From Sphingomonadales bacterium UBA6174 (lineage in GTDB: Bacteria; Pseudomonadota; Alphaproteobacteria; Sphingomonadales; Sphingomonadaceae): 26,809 nucleotides of DNA. Both the position numbers and the translations under genes were made by a program. The notes beneath the pieces were generated by a model. The model saw only the letters and a program-made list of their open reading frames with translations. It had not been told where the DNA came from and ran no database searches. Each line of letters starts with the position of its first letter. The stretch's first letter is position 1. The stretch is taken from the NCBI GenBank assembly GCA_002422945.1, contig DITW01000002.1:1-26809 (forward strand), given 5' to 3'. Of the stretch, positions 8,248-17,048 are shown in pieces.

Positions 8248-8263
8248 CAGCGGTCAGAATCGG

Positions 8264-9823
8264 TCAGTGCGCGGACTGGCTCACTAATATGTCACACGCA
8301 AAAGCGGTCATTTTTTTCTTGTCGATCTTGCCATTGGCGTTGTGCTCGATCTTGTCGACTACCAGCACATATTCAGGCCATTTCTTCTTCGAAAGGCCAA
8401 TCGCGCCAAGATGCACCTGCAATGCGGGCAGATCTATCGGCGGCTCACCCGGCAACATGCGGCAGACCGCACAACATTGCTCGCCCAGGCGCGGATGCGG
8501 GATGCCGACGATAACGACTTCGGCAACGCTACCATGGCGCAGAATCGCCGCTTCAACCTCCGCCGGGTCGATATTGAATCCACCCCGGATGATCTGGTCC
8601 TTGATCCGGCCCACGACCTTCAAATAGCCCTGTTCGTCACAGATGATTTCATCGCCCGTCAGCAGAAATCCATCCGCCGTCATTTGGGCCGAACCCTCGC
8701 CAAGTCCGGCGCAATAGCCAAGAAATAGCGACGGACCTCGCACGCCCGCCTGACCGCGTTCACCCGACGCCAGCATCCGCAGCTCGCTATCGAAAGCGGC
8801 GTCATGGGTACCGGGGAACGGCAGGCCATCGGCGTGGAAACGTCGTTCCATGCTATCGCCGAGACGGGTGGAGGCATGGCCCATGCATTCCGACATACCG
8901 AACATACGGAGCGCCTGAATACCCAGCAATTCTTGTGCGTCGGTAATCAGTTCGGGCGTCATCGCACTGCCACCAACGGCCAGCGCACGGAAACTGAGTT
9001 GCCCTCCCCATTGCCCGGTACGCACCGCCTCCACCATCGAATATAAATGTGTCGGCACGCAGATCGCCCAGACGCAGCGGTATTTCTCGGCAATGTTCAA
9101 AGCGCCGACCGGACTCCAAGGATCGACAATCGCAATCGGATGTCCAAGCGACAAGCCAAAATGCACCGTGAAGGTGAAACCCGGCGCGCTATCCCAAGGC
9201 ACAATCCCGAGAATCGGCTCGCCTTGCTCCAAGCCCGCGATCTGGGCGCAGGCCCGGGTCGCATAATTGAGCGCCGCCGGACCGTGCATCACCGCCTTGG
9301 GAACGCCGGTGGTGCCAGATGTAAAACCGATGAGCGCCGTCTCGGCATCGCGCGGATCGACAGAACGCGCACCCGCATTGTCCGGCACCGCAAAATCAAG
9401 CGCCGATACGCCGCGATCGTCGGCGGAATGCGGTAACGTAAACACGCGCAGGGCATGACCAAGGCGCTTTTCAAGCTCACCCCGGTCGGTCGCGCTCAAC
9501 CCCGTGCCATAAGGGCAGATAATCGCCCCCAAAGACGAAATCGCCAACACCGCCGCGACAATCGCGATTTCTTTACGCGCCTCAACCAACACGCGCATAT
9601 TCGGGCCAACGCCAAGCGTTGCCAAATGCGCCGCCAATGGCTGAACGAGTGCGCGCAGTTCCTCGCGCCGCCATTCACGTCCGGCGGCATCGATAACCGC
9701 CAGCGCATCGCCGTCACGCGCGCAAAGTTCAGCAAACTGATCCCACAATCGCCGATCGGTCCAATCAAGACCATCAGCCGAAAAATGTCGACACGCGTTC
9801 TCAGGCAAGAGCCTGCCCTCCAT
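8264..9823 (-). CDS. AMP-dependent acyl-CoA ligase
   Basis: A 519-residue member of the ANL superfamily that would activate a carboxylic acid to its CoA thioester using ATP. The P-loop is FTSGTTGVPK (residues 167-176). Later come FGMSE, the adenylate-binding TGDE, the hinge VGRIKDQIIRGGFNIDP, and the C-terminal NANGKIDKKK whose Lys (about 499) should be the adenylation lysine. The ATG at 9823 overlaps the SDR gene by 23 bp; a TTG at 9808 preceded by GGAGG is an alternative start that would remove only five residues. It is the last gene of unit B and the only CoA ligase in the window, so it is the probable entry point to the CoA-bound part of the pathway. Substrate specificity cannot be read from the sequence. 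Confidence 0.9.
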   Translation of the reverse strand: MEGRLLPENACRHFSADGLDWTDRRLWDQFAELCARDGDALAVIDAAGREWRREELRALVQPLAAHLATLGVGPNMRVLVEARKEIAIVAAVLAISSLGAIICPYGTGLSATDRGELEKRLGHALRVFTLPHSADDRGVSALDFAVPDNAGARSVDPRDAETALIGFTSGTTGVPKAVMHGPAALNYATRACAQIAGLEQGEPILGIVPWDSAPGFTFTVHFGLSLGHPIAIVDPWSPVGALNIAEKYRCVWAICVPTHLYSMVEAVRTGQWGGQLSFRALAVGGSAMTPELITDAQELLGIQALRMFGMSECMGHASTRLGDSMERRFHADGLPFPGTHDAAFDSELRMLASGERGQAGVRGPSLFLGYCAGLGEGSAQMTADGFLLTGDEIICDEQGYLKVVGRIKDQIIRGGFNIDPAEVEAAILRHGSVAEVVIVGIPHPRLGEQCCAVCRMLPGEPPIDLPALQVHLGAIGLSKKKWPEYVLVVDKIEHNANGKIDKKKMTAFACDILVSQSAH

Positions 9824-10598
9824 CCACCAAAATGGTCTGCCCGGTCATGAAGCTACCGGCCCCAGACGCCAACAGCGCAATCGCACCCGCGATTTCATCC
9901 GGGCGCCCAAACCGACGCAACAAAATATTGTTACGCAACTTTGCCTGAATTTCTTCGGTCAACGTCTCTGTCATCCCGGTCTCGATTGATCCCGGCGCGA
10001 TGGCGTTCACGCGGATGTTATGATCGGCCCATTGCGCGGCGAGATCCGATGTCAGATGCACAATCGCCGCCTTGGAGGTCGTATAAGGGACGACCTGCCC
10101 GTCTTCCGGACGATAAGACAAAAATGCGCCCACCGAGGCGATATTGATGATTGATCCACCGCCATTGGCAATCATGTGCCGCGCCGCACAGCGTGAAGCG
10201 AGGAATGTGCCGGTCAGGTTGACATCAATCACCTTGCGCCAGCCGCTGGCCGGAATATCCTGTGGCAATCCCCACCAAGACGCACCGGCATTATTCACCA
10301 GAATATCAAGCCCACCCAATACTGCGATGACGCCGCTAACAGCCTCTGCCACACTATCTTCGTCCGCAATGTCGCAGCGCAGGCCGATGGCCTTGCACCC
10401 ATGTCGTGCAGCAATGGATGATGCGATCTCGCGACATTCTTCCTCATGACGAGAGGCGAACGCCACATTGCAGCCAAGGTCGGCAAGGGTTGAACCGATG
10501 GCCTCCGCCAAATCGCCCCGGCCACCGGTAATCAGCGCCACCTTGCCATCGAGACGGAACAGAGACGAAGTAAAACCCTGCGGGTAATTGCCCGTCAT
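9801..10598 (-). CDS. SDR-family oxidoreductase (unit B)
   Basis: A 265-residue short-chain dehydrogenase/reductase. NNAG is in place, the catalytic Ser is in NIASVGAF, and YTTSK supplies Tyr and Lys; the C-terminal TILVDGG is typical. The cofactor loop reads TGGRGDLAEAIG, in which the last glycine of the usual TGxxxGxG pattern is Ala, a modest departure seen in some SDR branches. An extended insert (YRPEDGQVV) precedes the catalytic Tyr. Its start overlaps the EthD-like stop by four bases (ATGA), and its end overlaps the ligase gene, so the three are tightly coupled. It probably acts on a hydroxy or keto group of an early acid or acyl-CoA intermediate, which is inference. Confidence 0.85.
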   Translation of the reverse strand: MTGNYPQGFTSSLFRLDGKVALITGGRGDLAEAIGSTLADLGCNVAFASRHEEECREIASSIAARHGCKAIGLRCDIADEDSVAEAVSGVIAVLGGLDILVNNAGASWWGLPQDIPASGWRKVIDVNLTGTFLASRCAARHMIANGGGSIINIASVGAFLSYRPEDGQVVPYTTSKAAIVHLTSDLAAQWADHNIRVNAIAPGSIETGMTETLTEEIQAKLRNNILLRRFGRPDEIAGAIALLASGAGSFMTGQTILVDGGQALA

Positions 10599-10954
10599 CG
10601 CGCTTCACCGGATGTGTCGGGCGCGCCCTTCAATTCGAAAAAATCCACCTCATCGGTAATGAGGATCAGGCGCTTACCCTTCATCCGCCCGACATGACGT
10701 GTCGCCGCCGCCCATTCGGGCGATTTGAACGCCGCATCGAGATCTTCCTGACTCGGGAAAGTGAGAACGGCATGTCCATCCCATGCCGGCACTTCCGGGT
10801 TGTCATAATCGGTAACAACCCGGCCATGCCGATAGGCACTCAGCTTCGGCAGTTTCATCGCCAAATCAGCATGTTCGCCCCTCCACCATGTCGTGAATTC
10901 CTCCACGGTCCATTCTGGGGGACGTCCTGCCAATACAACCATGCTGACTGCCAT
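10595..10954 (-). CDS. EthD-like small protein
   Basis: A 119-residue protein resembling the EthD family (ferredoxin-like alpha/beta barrel dimers). It opens MAVSMVVLAGRPPEWTVEEF, contains WWRGEHADLAMKLPKL with the typical W-x2-EH motif, then AYRHGRVV, WDGHAVLTFPSQEDLDAAF and EWAAATRHVGRM. EthD-like proteins accompany P450 and ring-degradation systems; their biochemical roles are mostly unsettled. I placed the start at the ATG at 10954 because GGAGAG lies five bases upstream; a GTG two codons earlier is also open. It sits 32 bp after the crotonase-like gene and overlaps the SDR start. Roles as a small lyase, isomerase or stabilising partner are all possible. Confidence 0.72.
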   Translation of the reverse strand: MAVSMVVLAGRPPEWTVEEFTTWWRGEHADLAMKLPKLSAYRHGRVVTDYDNPEVPAWDGHAVLTFPSQEDLDAAFKSPEWAAATRHVGRMKGKRLILITDEVDFFELKGAPDTSGEAR

Positions 10955-10986
10955 TCTCACTCTCCACGAAGATCAGAAACGATTGA

Positions 10987-11787
10987 TTACTTGCCCGTCC
11001 AGACCGGCTTGCGCTTTTCAAGGAACGCGGTCACGCCTTCCTTGGCGTCCTGGCTGTGGTGCACCACATTGCAGGTCATGGTTTCAAGCGTAATCAACGA
11101 GTCCGTGTCAGCGTCAAGACCACGGTTCACCGCCATCTTGGTCATCCACATGCAGAACGGGCTGAGTTCGAGGAACGGCTGCACGAAATCTTCGATCAAC
11201 TTGTCGAATTCGGCCGCCGGGGCCGATGCGTTGCAAAGATGCCATTCGACGCATTCATCGCCGGTCAACAATTTGCCGGTCAGCATCAATTCCTTGGACT
11301 TACGCATGCCAATGTAACGCGGCAGGCGATAAATGGGGCCTGCGCCGCCAAACAATGCGCGACGGATGTGGAAGTCGCCGATGCGGGCTTCCGATGCCGC
11401 CAGCGCGAAATCGCACGAGATCATCAATTCGAAACCACCGGCAACCGCATAGCCTTCAACCGCGGCAATGGTCGGCTTCTTCATGTTGTAAATCTTGTCA
11501 TAGGTACGCGCAGAATCGATCGCCAATTGCAGCGAATCCGTCGTTTCTTGCAGCACTGGGCCAACCAGCTGGTCAAGATCCGCACCCGAACAAAAGGTAT
11601 TGCCACGACCACGGAACACAACCGCGAGCACCTTCTTGTCGGCGGCAACCCGATCAACCGCGGCTTCCAGATCACGCAACAATTGCGGGCTGACGCAGTT
11701 GCGCTTGTGCGGGCGGTTCAACCAGACAGTGGCAACGCCATTGTCCTTGATTTCAACCTGGATGACGTCCTTTTCTTCAACGGCCAT
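10987..11787 (-). CDS. Crotonase-fold protein with altered active site
   Basis: A 266-residue member of the enoyl-CoA hydratase/isomerase superfamily. The first oxyanion-hole region is CSGADL (about 66-71) and the second is AVAGGFELM, placing one acidic residue at Glu120. Where hydratases normally carry a second glutamate (FGxPEV), this protein has IGDFHI, with His140 at the Glu position, and the following PGxGG loop is FGGAGP. Simple hydratase activity is therefore doubtful; isomerase, hydrolase, lyase or ring-cleaving activity would fit the superfamily better. The start at 11787 has AGGAG eight bases upstream. It is the first gene of unit B behind an operator-bearing promoter. Confidence 0.85.
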   Translation of the reverse strand: MAVEEKDVIQVEIKDNGVATVWLNRPHKRNCVSPQLLRDLEAAVDRVAADKKVLAVVFRGRGNTFCSGADLDQLVGPVLQETTDSLQLAIDSARTYDKIYNMKKPTIAAVEGYAVAGGFELMISCDFALAASEARIGDFHIRRALFGGAGPIYRLPRYIGMRKSKELMLTGKLLTGDECVEWHLCNASAPAAEFDKLIEDFVQPFLELSPFCMWMTKMAVNRGLDADTDSLITLETMTCNVVHHSQDAKEGVTAFLEKRKPVWTGK

Positions 11788-11854
11788 TTCTATGCTCCTA
11801 TCTTAACGTAACGATATAATGAACGCGCCTTTAAGGCTGGGTAGATCAAATTCG

Positions 11855-11868
11855 ACCGACCGTTCGGT
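11855..11868. promoter_or_regulatory. TetR-type operator, copy 3
   Basis: ACCGACCGTTCGGT: one base from a perfect palindrome of the shared type. It begins three bases past the -10 box of unit B, over the expected transcription start. Confidence 0.68.
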
Positions 11869-11871
11869 TGT

Positions 11872-11900
11872 GTTGTATGACGGCTTCAGATTCGTGTCAA
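11872..11900 (-). promoter_or_regulatory. Unit B promoter
   Basis: Minus-strand TTGACA (11900-11895) and TACAAC (11877-11872) with 17-bp spacing. Transcription would start near 11865, inside the operator palindrome, leaving a leader of about 78 nt before the ATG at 11787. The -10 box is only four of six to consensus. Confidence 0.5.
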
Positions 11901-11921
11901 TCGGTCCTGAATGATGAACGA

Positions 11922-13124
11922 TCAGAAGATTTCAAAAAGACCGGCCGCACCGATCCCACCGCCCACGCACATGGTGACAACGCCGTATTTCGCCTTGCGG
12001 CGGCGACCTTCCAACAGCACATGGCCCGCCATGCGCGCGCCCGACATGCCATAAGGATGGCCGATCGAAATCGCCCCACCCGACACATTCAGGCGATCAT
12101 CGGGAATGCCCAATGTGTCGCGGCAATAAATGACCTGGCTGGCAAAGGCTTCGTTCAATTCCCAGATGCCGATATCATCGACGGTGAGTCCTGCATTCGC
12201 CAACAGCTTTGGCACGGCAAAGACCGGCCCGATGCCCATCTCGCTCGGATCGCAACCGGCCACCGCCATGCCGCGATAGGCACCCAATGGCTCCAGCCCG
12301 CGCCGGGCCGCCTCGGCAGCTTCCATCAGCACCATCGCCGATGCGCCATCGGACAATTGCGAGGCATTGCCCGCCGTGATGAACCGTCCCTCGCGCAGTC
12401 GCTGCCCACCCTTGAACACTGGCTGCAATGCGGCCAGACTTTCGGCGGTGGTATCGGCACGCGCGCCCTCATCGCGGCTGGCACGCACGGCCTTTTTGCT
12501 CGTTTCTCCGGTCGCCTTATCCGTGACAGACATCTCGACATCCATCGCCACGATTTCATTGTCGAACGTCCCATCCGACTGGGCGCGCGCCGTCCTTTGC
12601 TGCGAAGACAGGGCATAGGCGTCCTGTGCCTCGCGCGAGATGCCATATTTTTCGGCGACGATTTCAGCCGTTTCCAGCATCGACATATACAATGCGGGTA
12701 CATGCTCATTGAGCCACGGGTCGAAGGCCCGATAGAAATTTGCCTTCTCATTCTGTACGAGCGAGATCGACTCCACCCCACCAGCGGCGGCAATCGTCAT
12801 GCCATCGCAGATGATTTGCTTTGCCGCCGTGGCAATCGCCATCAGGCCGGAACCGCATTGACGATCGACCGTCATCCCCGGCACCGACACCGGCACACCG
12901 GCACGCAACGCCGCCTGTCGGCCCACATTGAATCCGGTGCTACCCTGCTGCAACGCGCAACCGAAGATGACGTCGTCCACCTCCGCCGCGTTGACGCCAG
13001 AGCGTGCCAATGCTGCACCCAGCGCATGGGCAGCAAGCGCCTGTGCCTGGGTGTCGTTGAAACTACCGCGATAGGCGCGCCCAATCGGCGTTCTGGCGGT
13101 GGATACGATAACGGCTTCACGCAT
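11922..13124 (-). CDS. Acetyl-CoA acetyltransferase (thiolase)
   Basis: A 400-residue thiolase, the standard length. The nucleophile is Cys90 in VDRQCGSG; NEAFAS (Asn324), the catalytic His356 in GHPYGMSG and the proton-donating Cys386 in CVGGG are all present. It would cleave a 3-ketoacyl-CoA with free CoA to release acetyl- or propionyl-CoA. I chose the ATG at 13124 (MREAVIVSTARTPIG, GGAGA just upstream), since the open frame upstream runs into the FadB-like gene with no thiolase sequence. It is the last gene of unit C, 37 bp after the FadB-like gene, so the two encode consecutive beta-oxidation steps. It could also work in the condensing direction, but the neighbours indicate degradation. 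Confidence 0.93.
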   Translation of the reverse strand: MREAVIVSTARTPIGRAYRGSFNDTQAQALAAHALGAALARSGVNAAEVDDVIFGCALQQGSTGFNVGRQAALRAGVPVSVPGMTVDRQCGSGLMAIATAAKQIICDGMTIAAAGGVESISLVQNEKANFYRAFDPWLNEHVPALYMSMLETAEIVAEKYGISREAQDAYALSSQQRTARAQSDGTFDNEIVAMDVEMSVTDKATGETSKKAVRASRDEGARADTTAESLAALQPVFKGGQRLREGRFITAGNASQLSDGASAMVLMEAAEAARRGLEPLGAYRGMAVAGCDPSEMGIGPVFAVPKLLANAGLTVDDIGIWELNEAFASQVIYCRDTLGIPDDRLNVSGGAISIGHPYGMSGARMAGHVLLEGRRRKAKYGVVTMCVGGGIGAAGLFEIF

Positions 13125-13161
13125 GTGTGTTCTCCATTTTGAAGTGTGATGACGACCCCAA

Positions 13162-15240
13162 TCAGGCCGCCAGTGAATCTGTGTCCCATGTTTCAGTGCC
13201 ACTAGCGCAGGCCGATAATCGCGCGCTGAGCGGCCAGCGATCGACGCCCTCAGCGACCGCCCAATCGGCCAGTCGCTGGGCAATGCGTGCCAGCCCCTGC
13301 TGTTCACCCCAGAACATCGGTCCTCCCTTGTGGCGGGGGAAGCCAAAGCCATTGACCATCACCAGATCGATATCACTCGCACGCTGCGCAATGCCGTTAT
13401 CGAGCAATTGCGCGCCTGCATTGACCATGGCGAATAACAACCGCTCCTCAACCTCCGCATCCGAGACCGAACGGCGCGCGATTCCCTTTTCGGCAGCAAC
13501 ATTGGCGATAACATCGTCGGTGAAAGGATCGGGCGCGCCCATCCGGCCCTCATAATGATAATAGCCCGCACCGGTCTTTTGACCGAAGCGCCCCGCCGCG
13601 CAGATCTTGTCCGCCACCAACGGATAACGCCCGAGCCGTTCCGCCTCATGGCGTTGCTGGCGAATCCGCCAAATCACATCCAGTCCGGCCATGTCGCGCA
13701 TTTCGAACAGGCCCATCGGAAACCCGAACGCATGCATCACCGCGTCGATCTGCCATGGGCTTGCCCCATCTTCGATCAGCAGATCTGCTTCGCGCCCATA
13801 ACGGTCGAGCATGAAATTGCCGATGAAACCCTCGCCATTACCGCACACAATCGGCAGCTTGCCCAATTTCCGGCCCAGCTTGACGACCTGCGCCAACACC
13901 GCCGGATCGGTTGCCCTGCCCGCCACAATTTCAAGCAGCTTCATCACATCTGCCGGGCTGAAAAAATGCATGCCAAGAAAACGTTCAGGACGGCGGCAGG
14001 CAGCGGCCAGTGCATCGACGTCCAGCATCGACGTATTAGTAGCGATGATCGCATCATCCCGCAAAATCACGTTCAGGCGCTCGATCAACTGTTGCTTGAT
14101 CGCGAGGTCCTCAAACACGGCCTCGATCACAAGGTCGCAATCAGCGAGCGGTTCAAACGCACTGGCAAAGGCAATGCGGCCCAGCGCAGCATCGGCCCGC
14201 GCCTTTGGCATCCGGCCCTTGCGGACCGCATTGGCATAGCTGTCGCCAATCTTCTGTCGGGCGCGTTCAATCTGTTCGGCGGCAATATCGACCAGCAGGA
14301 CGGACAGGCCCGCATTGGCAACCGCCATGGCGATGCCAGCCCCCATCGTGCCAGCACCGATCACGCCGATGCGATCAATGACACCCTTGGCAGGCGCTAC
14401 ATCAACCCGCCCGGCTTTACGTTCGGCAAAGAACAGATGAATAAGCGCCTTTGACTGCGGACTGGCCGCACATGCTGCAAATTCCGCACGCTCCAACGCC
14501 AGCGCCTCTTCAAGCGGCATGGAAGAGGCAGCTTCGATACAGCGCACAATGCGTTCGGGGGAAAACAGCCCCTTCCACCGCCCCGCCTGCGCCGCCCGAA
14601 AATTGTCGAAAATCGCGGGGTCGACCCCATCAATCCTATCCGTTCGGCTGGAAATATCAGGCAGCGGACCACCGACCTTGCCCTGCACAAAGGCGATGGC
14701 GGCATCTAGCAGATCAATATCCGCAACGCCGTCAATAATCCCGATTTTCGCCGCATCCACCGCCTTGATCGACTTGCCGGATGTCAAATACGCCAACGCC
14801 GATTCCGGCCCCGCCAACCGCGTCCAAAATTGCGTGCCGCCAGCACCCGGCATCAGGCCAAGCAATACTTCCGGCAAGCCCAGTTGGGCAGTCGCCGTCG
14901 CCAACCGCCAATGACAATGAAAGGCAAGCTCCAACCCGCCGCCCAAGGCAAAGCCATCGATGGCCGCCACGGTTGGCTTCGGCATCGCGCGCAGTAGATC
15001 ATCAATGTCCCATAGGGTCGGCGCGACATAAGGCTTGCCAAATTCAGAGATGTCCGCCCCACCGACAAATATTTGCCCCGCCCCCATCAACACGATGCCG
15101 TCGACATCGCCATCGGCCCTGGCCCGGTTGGTGGCATCGTACAGTCCCTGCCGAACCGCCAGCGAAAGCGCATTTACCGGCGGATTATGGATGGTGATGA
15201 CCGCGATGCGATCACGTATTTGGTACTGAACAGCGCTCAT
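13162..15240 (-). CDS. FadB-like enoyl-CoA hydratase/3-hydroxyacyl-CoA dehydrogenase
   Basis: A 692-residue bifunctional beta-oxidation protein. The N-terminal crotonase domain (about 1-190) keeps both catalytic glutamates: Glu104 in LGGGLE and Glu124 in LPEVLLG. The NAD-binding Rossmann motif IGVIGAGTMGAG is at 291-302. The dehydrogenase dyad is visible as His425 (MHFFSPADVMKLLE) and Glu437, and two C-terminal helical dehydrogenase domains follow (GFIGNFML; NAGAQLLDNGIA, GFGFPRHKGGPM). It would hydrate a trans-2-enoyl-CoA and oxidise the 3-hydroxyacyl-CoA. The length is close to peroxisomal-type and short FadB/FadJ proteins. It lies 28 bp after the MDR gene and before thiolase in unit C. Confidence 0.93.
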   Translation of the reverse strand: MSAVQYQIRDRIAVITIHNPPVNALSLAVRQGLYDATNRARADGDVDGIVLMGAGQIFVGGADISEFGKPYVAPTLWDIDDLLRAMPKPTVAAIDGFALGGGLELAFHCHWRLATATAQLGLPEVLLGLMPGAGGTQFWTRLAGPESALAYLTSGKSIKAVDAAKIGIIDGVADIDLLDAAIAFVQGKVGGPLPDISSRTDRIDGVDPAIFDNFRAAQAGRWKGLFSPERIVRCIEAASSMPLEEALALERAEFAACAASPQSKALIHLFFAERKAGRVDVAPAKGVIDRIGVIGAGTMGAGIAMAVANAGLSVLLVDIAAEQIERARQKIGDSYANAVRKGRMPKARADAALGRIAFASAFEPLADCDLVIEAVFEDLAIKQQLIERLNVILRDDAIIATNTSMLDVDALAAACRRPERFLGMHFFSPADVMKLLEIVAGRATDPAVLAQVVKLGRKLGKLPIVCGNGEGFIGNFMLDRYGREADLLIEDGASPWQIDAVMHAFGFPMGLFEMRDMAGLDVIWRIRQQRHEAERLGRYPLVADKICAAGRFGQKTGAGYYHYEGRMGAPDPFTDDVIANVAAEKGIARRSVSDAEVEERLLFAMVNAGAQLLDNGIAQRASDIDLVMVNGFGFPRHKGGPMFWGEQQGLARIAQRLADWAVAEGVDRWPLSARLSACASGTETWDTDSLAA

Positions 15241-15268
15241 GTGAAATCCCGAAATAAATAACTGCTAA

Positions 15269-16288
15269 TTAGCGAAGCTGCACCAGCAACCGACCGTCAT
15301 TGCTGCCATCAAAAAGTGAGGCGAAAGCGGCAGGCACCGCATCTAGGCCGTGACGGACATCATAATCCGCCCGTAATGCCCCTTGGTCGATCCATGTATC
15401 GATCTGCGCCAGCTTGGCCGCGACCAATGGTCGGTTGCCAAGGATGCTGGTCACCCGAAACCCGCGAATCAACGCAGAATGGACGACAAGGTTCCAAAGA
15501 TTGGATGGCCCCGGCTGGGCGCTGCGCTCATCATAGCCACTGATCATGCCGCAAATGGCCACGCGACCATCATCGCTGAGCTGGCCAATGGCCGCCTCTA
15601 GAATCTTGCCCCCGACATTGTCGAAATAGACATCGACCCCCTGCGGCATCTGCGTGCGCATTTGCGTCGAAATATCGTCTTCGGCCTTATAATCGATACA
15701 GGCGTCGAAACCGTAATCTTCCACCACCCGGGCACATTTGCGCGCACCTCCGGCGATGCCCACCACCCGCGTCGCCCCGGCAAGACGCGCCATCTGACCC
15801 GCAAGCGAACCGACCGCCCCGGCGGCACCGCTGATCAACACCTGATCACCCGGCTTCACCTGCGCAATGTCGAAAATGCCATAATGCGCGGTCAGGCCAA
15901 TGGTGCCACGCCGATGCAGATAATCGGCCAAATCGCCCTGCGGATGTGGAATCGGGATCAATCCGGCCACAGGCGCGAGCGAATAATCCGACCATGTCCC
16001 AAAACCCCAGACAAGATCGCCGACACAGATGTCCGCAGCGCCCGACGCCCGCACCCGCCCCAAGATCATGCCCCGGATCGGCGCGCTGATGGCGATCGGC
16101 GCTGCATAGCCGCCATTGTCATTCAGGAAATTACGAATGGCCGGGTCCATGGCAAGATAAAGATTTTCGACCAACGCCTGCCCCGGCCCGACATCCGGGA
16201 CCAAGGCATCGACCATTTCGAAATTATCAGGCCCGATTGGACCATTTGGCCGTTGCTTCAACACCCATTGTCGGTTGATCCCCGTCAT
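15269..16288 (-). CDS. CurA-like NADP-dependent MDR oxidoreductase
   Basis: A 339-residue zinc-independent medium-chain reductase of the leukotriene B4 dehydrogenase/CurA type. Diagnostic stretches are NLYLAMDPAIRNFL, GLTAHYGIFDIAQVKPGDQVLISGAAGAVGS (cofactor loop about 133-163), GGARKC for NADP binding, YFDNVGG and CGMISGY. These enzymes reduce the C=C bond of alpha,beta-unsaturated ketones or aldehydes. It begins three bases past the CMD-like stop, giving tight coupling in unit C. Together with the KstD-like and OYE-like flavoproteins it gives the island three potential ene-handling enzymes. A zinc alcohol dehydrogenase is ruled out by the lack of the Cys/His zinc ligands. Confidence 0.88.
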   Translation of the reverse strand: MTGINRQWVLKQRPNGPIGPDNFEMVDALVPDVGPGQALVENLYLAMDPAIRNFLNDNGGYAAPIAISAPIRGMILGRVRASGAADICVGDLVWGFGTWSDYSLAPVAGLIPIPHPQGDLADYLHRRGTIGLTAHYGIFDIAQVKPGDQVLISGAAGAVGSLAGQMARLAGATRVVGIAGGARKCARVVEDYGFDACIDYKAEDDISTQMRTQMPQGVDVYFDNVGGKILEAAIGQLSDDGRVAICGMISGYDERSAQPGPSNLWNLVVHSALIRGFRVTSILGNRPLVAAKLAQIDTWIDQGALRADYDVRHGLDAVPAAFASLFDGSNDGRLLVQLR

Positions 16289-16291
16289 GGC

Positions 16292-16972
16292 TTATTCGGA
16301 CGCCAGAAATGGCGCCGCCGCCATCCATGCGGCAATGCCGCCCGCCGGAATGCCACAGATAATCGCCTCGGCAATTTCCTCATCCGTAGCACCCGCATTG
16401 CGCGCACCACGCACATGCGTAACAGTCATCGGGCTGTAATCGGCCGCAAGGATCGACAACAGCAGAAATTCGCCATCCTTGGGGCTGAGCGGATTGGCGT
16501 CAATGCTACCCCTGCGCATCAGATAATAGGCATCTGCACCAAGCGGCAGCAAACGCAGCATCTGTTCCAGCGGCACCGGCACCTTGCCGAAATAGGTTTC
16601 GAAATTATGCTTGGCCTCGCCCGGCGCGACGGCCACCTGCGGGACGGGCGGGACATCGTCAAACGGACCATAGACCTTCTCAAGCAACACCTCGAATGCG
16701 AGAGCCGCCCCTTCGCCGCGCAAGCTGCTCAACACGATCATGCCCGCCACCGCCTGATCAATCGTCAAACCCAAGCCAGCACCGCGCTCCAATTCGCGCA
16801 GCGCCAACGCATCACGGCTCCGCGCAACCGCCGCAACGGCAACAAGCAACGCCTTGATACGCGCAGAAATAGCACCATCAGTATCGGTGATCTGACGAAA
16901 CAGGCGATAGCCCGAAACTGTGTAGGGGGCATAGCGCCGCAACAGGCGCGAATCAGCAAGTGTATTGGTCAT
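16292..16972 (-). CDS. Two-domain carboxymuconolactone decarboxylase-like protein (copy a)
   Basis: A 226-residue protein with two AhpD/CMD-like helical repeats. The first (about 36-90) contains SARIKALLVAVAAVA and LRGEGA; the second (about 165-220) contains LLLSILAADYS, THVRGARNAGATDEEIAEAI and GIPAGG, which matches the HxxxAxxAGxxxxEIxEA signature of CMD proteins. There is no CxxC redox motif, so an AhpD-like peroxidase role is unlikely. The ATG at 16972 has AGAGGA upstream. It is the first gene of unit C, facing unit D across two operators. A paralogue (24619-25308) heads unit F. Its function is unknown; decarboxylase, isomerase or structural roles are all open. Confidence 0.72.
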   Translation of the reverse strand: MTNTLADSRLLRRYAPYTVSGYRLFRQITDTDGAISARIKALLVAVAAVARSRDALALRELERGAGLGLTIDQAVAGMIVLSSLRGEGAALAFEVLLEKVYGPFDDVPPVPQVAVAPGEAKHNFETYFGKVPVPLEQMLRLLPLGADAYYLMRRGSIDANPLSPKDGEFLLLSILAADYSPMTVTHVRGARNAGATDEEIAEAIICGIPAGGIAAWMAAAPFLASE

Positions 16973-16997
16973 GGGTTCCGTATCCTCTCAGGCCATA

Positions 16998-17026
16998 ATA
17001 TTCCCGACCGCCCGGTCGGTTGTCAA
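16998..17026 (-). promoter_or_regulatory. Unit C promoter
   Basis: Minus-strand TTGACA (17026-17021) and GAATAT (17003-16998) with 17-bp spacing; the spacer is almost entirely operator. The start would be near 16991, only about 20 nt before the ATG at 16972. Confidence 0.6.
17007..17020. promoter_or_regulatory. TetR-type operator, copy 4
   Basis: ACCGCCCGGTCGGT, one base from the shared palindrome, lying in the spacer of the unit C promoter. Confidence 0.72.
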
Positions 17027-17048
17027 TAGAAAAGACCCGACTGCTTGG

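Larger units (their letters stand above)
7953..8263. other. Intergenic region between units B and A
   Basis: This 311-bp gap holds the unit A promoter with two operator-like palindromes (8051-8100), an AT-rich block at about 8105-8156 and a strong hairpin just beyond the ligase stop (8218-8247). The AT-rich block contains a perfect six-base-pair hairpin with a TTTT loop at 8114-8129. I see no gene. Confidence 0.6.

Noticed and set aside
11868..13142. Long open frame on the plus strand opposite the thiolase gene
   Set aside because: It is antisense to an intact thiolase with all catalytic residues, and its His/Arg/Gln-rich translation shows no domain; it follows from high GC content.
16292..16972. 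AhpD-type peroxidase
   Set aside because: No CxxC motif exists in either repeat of this protein or its paralogue, so thiol peroxidase chemistry is not supported.
15662..17029. 455-codon open frame on the plus strand opposite the MDR and CMD-like genes
   Set aside because: It spans two well-supported minus-strand genes and the unit C promoter, and its translation is low-complexity and Arg/His-rich.
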